Shown: in pieces, positions 22,737 to 30,765 of the stretch
Layout: each line of letters begins with the position of its first letter
Numbering within the stretch: the first letter of the stretch is position 1
Assembly (NCBI GenBank): GCA_022508265.1
Contig: JAFLVP010000012.1
Coordinates: 1 to 47,038, forward strand
DNA: 47,038 bases
DNA from: Clostridiales bacterium
Lineage (GTDB): Bacteria > Bacillota > Clostridia > Christensenellales > Borkfalkiaceae
Reading direction: 5' to 3'
Program-made: the position numbers and the translations under genes
Notes under the pieces: generated by a model
Seen by the model: only the letters and a program-made list of their open reading frames with translations
The model's database searches: none
What the model was told of the DNA's origin: nothing

Positions 22737-25700
22737 TTAAAACTGCTGCATAGCTTTGATATATTCATAGGCACCTAATATGGTGTTACGGGAAATAACC
22801 TCTATGTTCTCTTCCACAAAACCGCCCGTACTCAAATCTATCGGTCTTTTCTCTTCGGGCAGTATACCGTAAGCGGACAGGTACGTTAAAACCATACGTT
22901 CTTTGAGCATACATTCGCTGATTTTGTAGGATAAAATATCAGATTGAAGCAGCTTTTCGAGCGTATCCTTGTCGTAGCCCAAAATATCGTCGATTGTGAA
23001 CTTAGGTATTTCGAACACCGACTCCGCCTCGTCGTTCTGTATATAGTCGAGAGCTTCGACAAGAGATTTTAATTCGTCATAAGTAATTATCCATCTCGTT
23101 ATTCCGTTAGTATCGACGGCGGTTCTAATGTACCGGTATTCGTTGGTAATATAAACGCTCTGCCCACTGCTTTGCTCGCCCAAGTCGTAGGTTATGCGGG
23201 CACGCAGAATTTCGCTTGAATACAGATCTTCACGCACCTTTTCGTCTTGGGGAATTTCGGTAATTTCAAAATTTTCCAAATCGTCGATATCCTGACCGTC
23301 ACTCAATACCACAAACACGTTGAGAACGCGCGCTAATTCCTGAGGCAGAATACACTCGTATTCATCGAGTACGCTGACGGGAATTATAAAATCTTCGTTA
23401 TCTAATAAGACTACCGAAATTGTAACAGCTATTAGATATGAGTGCGTATCCCCGTTTTCGTCGTACAGACGCTCGCTGGCTTTGACGAGGTCGACCGAAT
23501 TTATGTCAAACTCGTAGTCTTCATCAATATCTCCGATATTTTCGAACAATGAGAATATGCTCTCTATTTCGTCAATTCTATAAATTGCCACGTCTGTTTC
23601 GTAGGCTTTGGGATGGTCTATCTCCTTGTCGGAAATACTGCCCGAATTGAGACCGTCGTAGAGGTTTTTAGTGATAACTCCGGCGATAATGAGCGAGTTG
23701 TAAATTACGTCAAGGCGAGTCTTTTCGGGGTCGAGGCTCGACTCGTCGTTCAGATTGCCTATATCGGAGAGGCTGAAGCCTTCCATATTGCTGAAGTCCT
23801 CTATTCCCAACTCTTTGATAGCGTCTATAAAGGCGGCGACGTCATTTAACGCGTAGTTGCGGCTGCCTTTCTTTATGTAGCCGAGAACGGACGAATCGAT
23901 ATTGCCGTCGAGCGCCGTATCTATCTGATTGCTGAAGATATATTGTATTATCTGCGAGCGGTAAATGACCTCGAGCGCCGTATCGCCGTCGTATTTTTCA
24001 AGAGGGTCGTTGAGCTTGAGCGCCATGCCGGTAACCGATTCGACTATAGCGTCGCTGTCGGCGTTAAGCAAGTCGTCCAATCCGAAGATGTCGAGCGCGC
24101 TCGAGAGCGCCTGAATCTCTTCGAGCTTGTAGCTGCCGCGCACTTTTACCTCGGCTATGACATCTTCGGGGACTATTCCGTTGCCCAAAAGAATTTCGTC
24201 AAGGCGGATATTGATTTCGTGCCATACGATATCCGAACGGTAGCAAAGTTCCAATTTCGTGATTTCGGGGTTGACAGACGAACTCTCGTTGAGCTCGGTC
24301 AAAAAGCCCGAAAGGTTCTCTATTATGCTGTCGGGGTCGAACACAAAATCCTCGCCCGCTTTGCTTATGCCGAGAATTTCGTCGAGCGCGTCTATAAATC
24401 TGGGAAGCTCTGCTTTCCATACGTTGGATGAGTTGTAGTCCAAAAGCGAAGATTTGCTTCCCGCCTTCGAATATGCCTCGGGAATGGTAATCGCGCTTGA
24501 TATATCTTCATTGTTTACTATCGTATAAACTATGGAGGCGGCAATTATCCTGCTCGAGTCGAAAATATCCTTGTTTACTATCAGCTTGTAGAGTATGTCG
24601 GAGATGTCCGCTTCGCCCGAGAGCTCAATACGGCCTATTACGTCAAACAGGCTTAAAATTTCGCTCTTTTTGACGAGATATTCAAGGCTGTCGCCCTCTT
24701 TGGTCAGCTCCCTTGCGCTGTAGGGCACGATAATTTCGAAACCGCCCGTTTCCAAGCCGTTAATGAGAAAATTAGAAATTGTGTAGTGCAGAACTTGGGA
24801 ATCGAGTATGTTCTGTATAGCCGAGCCGTCCATTGACAGGAAAGCGTCCAAAAGACTGTTCGTGTCGAATTCGCCCTGCACGATTTGTGCAAAGTCCAAG
24901 CTCGTGGCATTTAGCGCGCTTAAGAGATTTCTGAGTTCTCCCTTTTTGCCGTTTACCGTAACCCAACCGTCTATACTTTCGGCAAGGGATGTGGGAATTA
25001 CGGTAAATTCGTTGTCGCTTAAGAAATCCATTAAGAAGTGCGCAACGGTACCCTCGCAAATGCGGCTGTTCGCCAAAAGATTGTCAAATTCCTCGGTCTG
25101 AATATATTCGACGATTTCACCTATATTTTCTGTGATGTCGCCGCCCTCTAAAATGGGTTTGACAAATTCAATGAGTCCCCCGAGATTGTCGAACAGGCTT
25201 TTAAGCTCGCTCTTGGTTATCATATTGACGCTTTCGCCGTTTGCAAGCTTTTCAAGCGCAACATTCGGAACATATATCATTCCCGAACCCATATCTATCA
25301 TTACGCTTGAGATTAGACTTCTCAAAAGCTGGGACTCGGTCAAATAGTACGAAAGATTTTTGCCGTCGTTATCCACGCTTGAAAGTGCGTCCGAAAGGGA
25401 AGAGAGAATTGCGCCGATATCGACTTCGTTCTCGCCGCCTGCGATGCTTAAAATCTCGTCTAAAAAGCTTCCGTCCTGCGCCGAAGCCAAAAGCATAAAT
25501 CCGCTGAACAGCTTGTGCAGCTCGCCCTCGTCAACGACGTTTCCGTCGGCATCTACCTTTCTTGTGTACGCAATATTTTCGGGTATGTATACGTTCTCGG
25601 AAATCGCCGCCAACGCGTCTTTCATCATACCGGTCATAAAGCTCGTAGACATAACGGTGCCGATAATTTCCGACCGCTCCAACGCCGAACGGATATTTTT

Positions 25701-27608
25701 AAAGTACTGCGAGTTTTTCTCGTAGTTGGGGTCGTTCGCGTCGAATAAGGAGATAAGTATATCGAGGGGCTGTTTGCCCGATTTGTAGATATTTCCCCAT
25801 AGAGTGAGCGCGTCGCCCGTAATATCCATAAGGATATTCAGCTCGTCGAGCCACTTTATATTCTTGCCTGCCACCGACGAGTAGGTTATTCCCGCCTCGC
25901 CCTCTGCGGTCAGGTACTTGTTGCCGTAGTAACAGTAAAGTCGCGCCAAAACGGGGTCAAGCTCTCCCGCATTCGAGCTTTTGAAGATTGAAAGCTGTTT
26001 TATTTCGGGCAAAATCGACTTAATAAGCCCCAGAGTGTCCTTCGTCTCCTGATCGCCAGAAAGGATAGAGAACGTAACCTCCAAAGCTATACTTATATCT
26101 TCCTTGCTCAAAATGTGGTTAACTTTAAGTCGGGGACGGGACACCTCGCTCGGGGAGATAATGCCCGCCTCAAGTTGCTGTTTGAGCTCCGATTCGTCGG
26201 GAATAGTGTCGGACAGGTAGTCCTTTTTAAAGAGAATTTTGAGTAATTCCTTGTTGTCATTGTCAAGCGACGAGGTAAAGGAAATTTCGTCCAGGTTTTC
26301 AACCACGGTGGTTATTAGCGACATACCGAGGTTTACTATGTAGGTTTGAGTATCGAATTCCTTAATAAGCGCGTTAAATTCCGCTCGGAATTCGGGGATA
26401 GACATTATATTTACTATCTTATCGAACGAGTTGCTCCCGCCATTGCCGTTTAAGATATCAGCCATGTCGGCTTCGCCGTATTTCATCAAAAGGTTCAGAG
26501 CGTCCTTTGCAAAGCCTACGTAGGCGGCTATTTCCTCGCGGAACTTGATTGTTTGGTCGTTGATACCGTTGTCCTCGTCATCAAGGTTGCCCGAAAGCAC
26601 CATATCCGCCGCAAACAGATAGAAAGGCGTATCGCTTGGATCGGTCATGGAGTTGAGCACCTTGAAAATGCCCTGCGAGCCGTAGCTTTCCACCGAGCGG
26701 TAAATCGAATAATAGAAATTGTAGTCGTCGTTTTCAAAATCGTAGTCGCCCAAAGTGCCCTGACCGAGTCCTCCGGCAACCATAAACAGGGCGCTGCCCA
26801 TAAACGAGAGGGTCAAAAGCCCCACGGTAACGCCGCGCACGAGCCCTACGGCTCCTCCGCCTACGTGGTGTTTTTTGTAGGTTCTGTCCGTTTGGTTCTT
26901 CTCTACCGCCTTCTTAATCTTCTTTTTATACCTTCTTTCGGGATACGCAAAGAAATAGACGATATAAAGAAGGAATACGAGCAAAAAGTACAATATAACC
27001 GTAATTACCGAGAATATTATGCGGAATACCATATCCACGAGCGTCACTATGTACTCCGGATTTGCGGCGAGCAGAATTTTCATATCCCCGCCGATGACGT
27101 TCGGCAGCCACTCGGCAATGATTTCCCTTATGGTCTTGCAATTTTCGCTAACGCCGAGCATGCCTTGAAGAGTACTGCCCCCAAGCATCTGATTTACAAT
27201 GCTCAAAATGGCTTTGTCCACCTCTTCGGAGGTTACGCAAACGTAGAAGAAAACGGTGCAGACTATGCACGCACCCACCGCCTGCGCAAGCAAAATCAAG
27301 CTTTTACGAAGCCCTCTCTTTGCGTTTACGAGCGTGGATACGGTTAATATCGTTACGAATAAAATCGTAGGTCCCCATTTGATTGCAAAATCTATTAAAA
27401 GGAGAATATCCCACGATATTAGCATAACAACGAACGCCGCAAGCACCGCAATACCGGCAACAACGGCGGCTATCGATACAAGCAATATGCCCACTTTCAA
27501 ACCCTTGAAAAGTACGGCAAGCAATATAAGGATTGCAAAAAATATGAAAAGTGCAATCGCCCAATCTGTAAATATGCCGGTAATGCCGTTTGTTTCAAGC
27601 AAATTCAT
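22737..27608 (-). CDS. Large membrane protein with ~11 novel repeats (1623 aa)
   Basis: I do not recognise a named family for the whole protein. Residues 15-36, 40-64, 66-93 and 102-125 are hydrophobic helices; the stretch LVNAKRGLRKSLILLAQAVG (93-112) recalls the GxxRG helix start of CvpA-type proteins. Further helices lie at 195-221 and 256-281, separated by a basic loop (ERRYKKKIKKAVEK) that places it inside the cell, so residues ~285-1623 should be outside. This ectodomain is acidic and helical, with periodic motifs: S-x-I-[IL]-x3-[IV] at 646, 759, 848, 937, 1019, 1125, 1218, 1305, 1390, 1465 and 1556, and an ELxxLxxAL-like motif between consecutive copies. No C-terminal anchor or enzyme motif is seen. 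A GGAGGGAG site precedes the ATG. It is the last gene of the surface operon. Confidence 0.8.
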   Translation of the reverse strand: MNLLETNGITGIFTDWAIALFIFFAILILLAVLFKGLKVGILLVSIAAVVAGIAVLAAFVVMLISWDILLLIDFAIKWGPTILFVTILTVSTLVNAKRGLRKSLILLAQAVGACIVCTVFFYVCVTSEEVDKAILSIVNQMLGGSTLQGMLGVSENCKTIREIIAEWLPNVIGGDMKILLAANPEYIVTLVDMVFRIIFSVITVILYFLLVFLLYIVYFFAYPERRYKKKIKKAVEKNQTDRTYKKHHVGGGAVGLVRGVTVGLLTLSFMGSALFMVAGGLGQGTLGDYDFENDDYNFYYSIYRSVESYGSQGIFKVLNSMTDPSDTPFYLFAADMVLSGNLDDEDNGINDQTIKFREEIAAYVGFAKDALNLLMKYGEADMADILNGNGGSNSFDKIVNIMSIPEFRAEFNALIKEFDTQTYIVNLGMSLITTVVENLDEISFTSSLDNDNKELLKILFKKDYLSDTIPDESELKQQLEAGIISPSEVSRPRLKVNHILSKEDISIALEVTFSILSGDQETKDTLGLIKSILPEIKQLSIFKSSNAGELDPVLARLYCYYGNKYLTAEGEAGITYSSVAGKNIKWLDELNILMDITGDALTLWGNIYKSGKQPLDILISLFDANDPNYEKNSQYFKNIRSALERSEIIGTVMSTSFMTGMMKDALAAISENVYIPENIAYTRKVDADGNVVDEGELHKLFSGFMLLASAQDGSFLDEILSIAGGENEVDIGAILSSLSDALSSVDNDGKNLSYYLTESQLLRSLISSVMIDMGSGMIYVPNVALEKLANGESVNMITKSELKSLFDNLGGLIEFVKPILEGGDITENIGEIVEYIQTEEFDNLLANSRICEGTVAHFLMDFLSDNEFTVIPTSLAESIDGWVTVNGKKGELRNLLSALNATSLDFAQIVQGEFDTNSLLDAFLSMDGSAIQNILDSQVLHYTISNFLINGLETGGFEIIVPYSARELTKEGDSLEYLVKKSEILSLFDVIGRIELSGEADISDILYKLIVNKDIFDSSRIIAASIVYTIVNNEDISSAITIPEAYSKAGSKSSLLDYNSSNVWKAELPRFIDALDEILGISKAGEDFVFDPDSIIENLSGFLTELNESSSVNPEITKLELCYRSDIVWHEINIRLDEILLGNGIVPEDVIAEVKVRGSYKLEEIQALSSALDIFGLDDLLNADSDAIVESVTGMALKLNDPLEKYDGDTALEVIYRSQIIQYIFSNQIDTALDGNIDSSVLGYIKKGSRNYALNDVAAFIDAIKELGIEDFSNMEGFSLSDIGNLNDESSLDPEKTRLDVIYNSLIIAGVITKNLYDGLNSGSISDKEIDHPKAYETDVAIYRIDEIESIFSLFENIGDIDEDYEFDINSVDLVKASERLYDENGDTHSYLIAVTISVVLLDNEDFIIPVSVLDEYECILPQELARVLNVFVVLSDGQDIDDLENFEITEIPQDEKVREDLYSSEILRARITYDLGEQSSGQSVYITNEYRYIRTAVDTNGITRWIITYDELKSLVEALDYIQNDEAESVFEIPKFTIDDILGYDKDTLEKLLQSDILSYKISECMLKERMVLTYLSAYGILPEEKRPIDLSTGGFVEENIEVISRNTILGAYEYIKAMQQF
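22871..25673 (-). repeat. Degenerate ~91-residue protein repeats inside the 1623-aa gene
   Basis: Eleven units begin at residues 646 to 1556 at intervals of 75-113 residues (mean 91). Each has an S-x-hydrophobic-hydrophobic amphipathic helix, often a VxIP-like strand about 20-30 residues on, then an ELxxLxxAL helix (for example at 800, 890, 982, 1066, 1163, 1346 and 1511). The DNA is not detectably repetitive, so the units are old. Confidence 0.65.
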
Positions 27609-27655
27609 ATTTTTACACTCCCTCCTTATTTATATTATTTATCGGGTTGTTTTAG

Positions 27656-28600
27656 CTAAATTATATTTAACAGCAACTCCGGAGAACAGCCCTTGCAGAT
27701 ATCCGCAGGGTCACCCACACCGCCAATCCTGATTTTTACATCTTCGGACGAATAGATTACCTTAAGTTTTTTACAGTTTACAAAGGCGCGCGGTTCTATC
27801 GTTAAGCTGGCGTTTATTTCGACTCTTTCCATCTTGCAGTCGGTAAACGCACCGCTTTCAATCGTAATTACGTAGTATTCGCCCAGCGTTTGAGGTATTT
27901 CAACCACTTTATCGTTGCCCACGTAGCCGTAGATACTTACGTTTTTTCCGTAAGCTATGCAAAGCTTAAAGCCGTCAATAGTAAATCTTTTGGAGTCTCT
28001 TTCAAATAAGTACAGCGACACGCCCACGAACGCACTGACGGCGATAAAGATGAGCGCAAGAAAGAACGCGGGAAAACGGGCAATATTTTTCCTGGTCTGC
28101 TGTTTGAGCTCGAACTTTTTGCCTATTTTCTTCTTTTTCTCTTTTTTGGGCTTCTCTTCCTGCTGTACGGGCGCGGGAGCGGGTGCGGGCTTTTGCGCAT
28201 GCTCGTCGCGGTAATAGTGGTCGAACTTATAGCTGTTGTCCTCGTACTCGCCCTCGTTCCACAAAAATTTGTCGAACGCCGCCTTTAAAAGCCTTACGGA
28301 GATGGTCTTACAGCCGTAATTTACCTTAAGCTTGGCGTTGGGTACGAAATCCTCGTTCGCCTTTGCAAGTACCTTGTCGTATATGACTATCGAAGTTTCA
28401 ATAAGCGCGCCGTCCAAATTGTATTGGCTTACCTCGAACTCCATGCCGAGGAGCTGTTGGTTTACCTCGTTTGAAAACTTAAATACTATATACTTGATTT
28501 CCTCGCGCTCGTTTTCGAACAGGATGTATTCTTTTAAATTTACCACTTCGGAAGTGTTTTTTGAATACTTGATTTTCTCGATATTGTTATACAAACTCAT
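27656..28600 (-). CDS. Single-pass membrane protein with BspA-like leucine-rich ectodomain (314 aa)
   Basis: Residues ~35-110 form a cytoplasmic beta-rich domain (VFKFSNEV...FEVSQYN...VPNAKLKVNYGCKTISVRLLKA). A Pro/Ala stretch (137-146) and a Lys cluster (151-162) lead to one membrane helix at ~176-197, giving an N-in topology. The external part (~215-290) has BspA/LRR_5-type signatures such as VVEIPQTLGEYYVITIESGAFTDCKMERVEI and IEPRAFVNCKKLKVIY, a fold common in surface adhesins. The ATG at 28600 is preferred to a GTG twelve bases upstream because GGAGGT lies ten bases before it. It overlaps the end of the preceding gene by 14 bp. The cytoplasmic domain resembles that of the upstream gene product. 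Confidence 0.75.
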   Translation of the reverse strand: MSLYNNIEKIKYSKNTSEVVNLKEYILFENEREEIKYIVFKFSNEVNQQLLGMEFEVSQYNLDGALIETSIVIYDKVLAKANEDFVPNAKLKVNYGCKTISVRLLKAAFDKFLWNEGEYEDNSYKFDHYYRDEHAQKPAPAPAPVQQEEKPKKEKKKKIGKKFELKQQTRKNIARFPAFFLALIFIAVSAFVGVSLYLFERDSKRFTIDGFKLCIAYGKNVSIYGYVGNDKVVEIPQTLGEYYVITIESGAFTDCKMERVEINASLTIEPRAFVNCKKLKVIYSSEDVKIRIGGVGDPADICKGCSPELLLNII

Positions 28601-29300
28601 ATTCGATAGCACCTCCGTTGGTCTGACTTAAGTTTTTACGGCGGAAGCAGAGCACGTCCACTAAATAGTACATTACGCACAGCGCGAACGACCCGCCTAC
28701 TGCCGAGTAGTTTAAGAAGTTTTCAAGATATTGCAGGGTGTAAATTCCGCCGAAAAGCTCGATTACGGTTTGGCGCACCACAAACAGCGCCAAAAAGAGC
28801 ATAAAACCCTTTATTGCAGCGTGAATATGCACCTTCGTCATAGAGAGAGGGCGAATTGCGTTGTGATTGATTTCGTTTTCGTCCGCCTTGCAAATTATTA
28901 TGTTCACGAATTGACATCTCGGGGAAAGCGCAATTACTCTCGAGGCGTACTCTGCGCCGCACTGGGTAGCTTTGAGCACCTGAATGGGCTTTTTGTGCTT
29001 GTTGTACTGCACTACGAAGAAAGAAATTTCTTCAAAGCTCTTTGTAAAGTTGCAGACAAGGAACTTGTCGTAGAGCGTCTTGCAGATTACGTACTTCTTC
29101 ACGAATTTAGCCGTTTCGCCCGTCGTCAAATAGATAGAGTTTTTAGAGTTGGTCGTTTTAACCGTCTTTAAAAGCTCGTCCTCGTGAAAGTCGTGATAGT
29201 ATTTGTTTTTCAAAAGCCGCATGCAAAGCAGGGCTATAACTCCCGCAACGAAGAGTACTGCCGACACAGCGCTTAAAAATCTCCAAATAAATAAAGTCAT
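28587..29300 (-). CDS. Three-helix membrane protein with cytoplasmic beta domain (237 aa)
   Basis: I do not recognise a named family. Membrane helices lie at ~6-28, 164-184 and 197-219. Residues ~55-140 are soluble and beta-rich; the basic residues after helix 1 (RLLKNK) put this domain in the cytoplasm. The segment FLVCNFTKSFEEISFFVVQYN...FVNIIICKA parallels the N-terminal domain of the next gene product. The ATG at 29300 has a GAGGAT ribosome binding site and lies 13 bp after the previous stop. A longer frame reaching 29465 is rejected because it runs through the tail of the 475-aa gene and yields a low-complexity basic extension. It probably partners the LRR protein in the surface complex. 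Confidence 0.72.
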   Translation of the reverse strand: MTLFIWRFLSAVSAVLFVAGVIALLCMRLLKNKYYHDFHEDELLKTVKTTNSKNSIYLTTGETAKFVKKYVICKTLYDKFLVCNFTKSFEEISFFVVQYNKHKKPIQVLKATQCGAEYASRVIALSPRCQFVNIIICKADENEINHNAIRPLSMTKVHIHAAIKGFMLFLALFVVRQTVIELFGGIYTLQYLENFLNYSAVGGSFALCVMYYLVDVLCFRRKNLSQTNGGAIEYEFV

Positions 29301-29313
29301 ATTATCCTCTTGC

Positions 29314-30741
29314 TTATTCGCTTGTTTTCTTGGTTGTCGTCCTCGTCCGCTTGGGCTTCTCTTCCCCGCCGTCCTCGGTCTTGGGTTTTGTCGTCCTCGT
29401 CCGCTTGGGCTTTTCCGCGACAGGCTCTGCGGGCTGTTCGGCTGCCGGCTCTGCGGATTGCTCAACGGCAGGTTCGGCGGACTGCCCTGTTGCAGCTGCG
29501 GCAGGCTCTGTAGGCGGCACGTACTGTGCCTCGGCTACCTGCGAGTCTATAAACTTGTCTAAATCGAACTTTTCGGGTACGAATTTATCCAAGTCGAACT
29601 CCTCCGATTCCCCGCCTACGGGCTCGTCAAGCTGCTCTATTACCGACCGTACGGATACGGGCTCCGTCGGTTCAGTCGTCTGGACTTCTTCGGGTTGAGG
29701 CTGAACGGGTTGCGCGGGTTGAACGGGTTGTGCTGCGCCGTTTTGCTTAACTTCCGCCTTTACCTCTCTGTGCATTTCTCTGCTCAAAGCCGCCTTTTCG
29801 GCTTTTTCCTTAAGCTTTTTGCGGGCGGGACTGTCGGGCGCGGGGATGCTGTCAGACTGCGTATCGTCAAACAGCGCAACCAAATTGCCCTTAATTTCCG
29901 ACTTTTCGAACTTCATGCCGTTGCACGCTTTAATGTTTATTCCCGCAGTGCGCTTGCCTGCGTTGGTAGGGTCTGAAACGATATCTTCGAACAACTCCCT
30001 TTGCGCAAGCTTTTTGGCAAGGTCGAACATAGGGATTGTGAGAAGTATAAGCACGGCAGAAACTATTATTCCGCATGCGCACGCCAACAGCTTGAATTTC
30101 AAGGGCACGAACAGCCAGAGAAAGTATAACGCTCCGCCGCAAATGCCCAACACACCCGCTTCTAAAAGCGTGGGTATGAAAAAGTTCAAAAATGCGGTTG
30201 TCTTGCCCTTGCTTTTCATAGTGTCGAAACAAATTTTAATCGTTTCGGCAACGCTCAAGTCGGGGTTTGTCTCGATTATGTAGGGCGTGGGCGAAAGAAT
30301 GAGTATCATTACGACCGCGTACGCCAAAAGTACAAGTCCGCCGGGGATGCAGAACAGCCAAGGCGTGTACCAGGGCACGGCTACGAGTTCGGACACAATA
30401 AAGCCTATAAAATAGAGTATGACCGTAGCAACCGCTATAATAAGCGCACCGCCGAGGAAGATAAACGCCTCCGTAATTATGGTCAGCACCATAGTCCCGA
30501 GGGGTTTACCCTTGGTTGCAACTTTCAGCGTTTCGGGAAAATCCGTTTTACCGCTTTCCCGTACCACTTTCGCTTGACGTATATTTGCAAGGTCGAAAAT
30601 CGCGCTGAATATTATCGTCAGTCTTGCAGCGAGTTCGGCAAGAAAATACGCCCATACTTGCAGTATATTCTTATTCTTCCAAATAGTCGACGCCGAAGAT
30701 TTTATTGCGTTTTTAAAATAAAATGCAAATCCTCTGTTCAT
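29314..30741 (-). CDS. Polytopic membrane protein with Pro/Glu-rich charged tail (475 aa)
   Basis: About six hydrophobic helices occupy residues ~31-53, 82-122 (two), 128-150 and 185-245 (two), with the conserved-looking loop LSPTPYIIETNPDLSVAETIKICFDTMK between the fourth and fifth; this arrangement resembles DUF975/GlpQ-type membrane domains. From ~260 the protein is soluble and disordered: a cytoplasmic-looking segment, then Pro/Gln/Glu/Ala-rich tandem runs (SAEPA-type units near 425-445) and two copies of EKPKRTRTT near the end. The basic tail suggests interaction with nucleic acid, polyphosphate or acidic protein, but this is inference. It is third in the surface operon, with GAGAGGT before the ATG. 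Function unknown. Confidence 0.7.
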   Translation of the reverse strand: MNRGFAFYFKNAIKSSASTIWKNKNILQVWAYFLAELAARLTIIFSAIFDLANIRQAKVVRESGKTDFPETLKVATKGKPLGTMVLTIITEAFIFLGGALIIAVATVILYFIGFIVSELVAVPWYTPWLFCIPGGLVLLAYAVVMILILSPTPYIIETNPDLSVAETIKICFDTMKSKGKTTAFLNFFIPTLLEAGVLGICGGALYFLWLFVPLKFKLLACACGIIVSAVLILLTIPMFDLAKKLAQRELFEDIVSDPTNAGKRTAGINIKACNGMKFEKSEIKGNLVALFDDTQSDSIPAPDSPARKKLKEKAEKAALSREMHREVKAEVKQNGAAQPVQPAQPVQPQPEEVQTTEPTEPVSVRSVIEQLDEPVGGESEEFDLDKFVPEKFDLDKFIDSQVAEAQYVPPTEPAAAATGQSAEPAVEQSAEPAAEQPAEPVAEKPKRTRTTKPKTEDGGEEKPKRTRTTTKKTSE

Positions 30742-30765
30742 ATTATACCTCTCTAAAGTTCCGAG

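Noticed and set aside
26553-27347. 264-codon plus-strand frame opposite the 1623-aa gene
   Set aside because: It is antisense to the transmembrane part of a well-supported gene, and has no start signals or recognisable domain.
29301-29465. Upstream start for the 237-aa membrane protein, giving an Arg/Pro/Gly-rich extension
   Set aside because: The extension is the out-of-frame reading of the low-complexity tail of the 475-aa gene. A good ribosome binding site and ATG exist at 29300.
30741-30765. TATAAT just before the start of the 475-aa gene as an internal operon promoter
   Set aside because: The box abuts the ATG, so transcripts would start inside the coding sequence, and no matching -35 element was seen. 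It overlaps a normal ribosome binding site.
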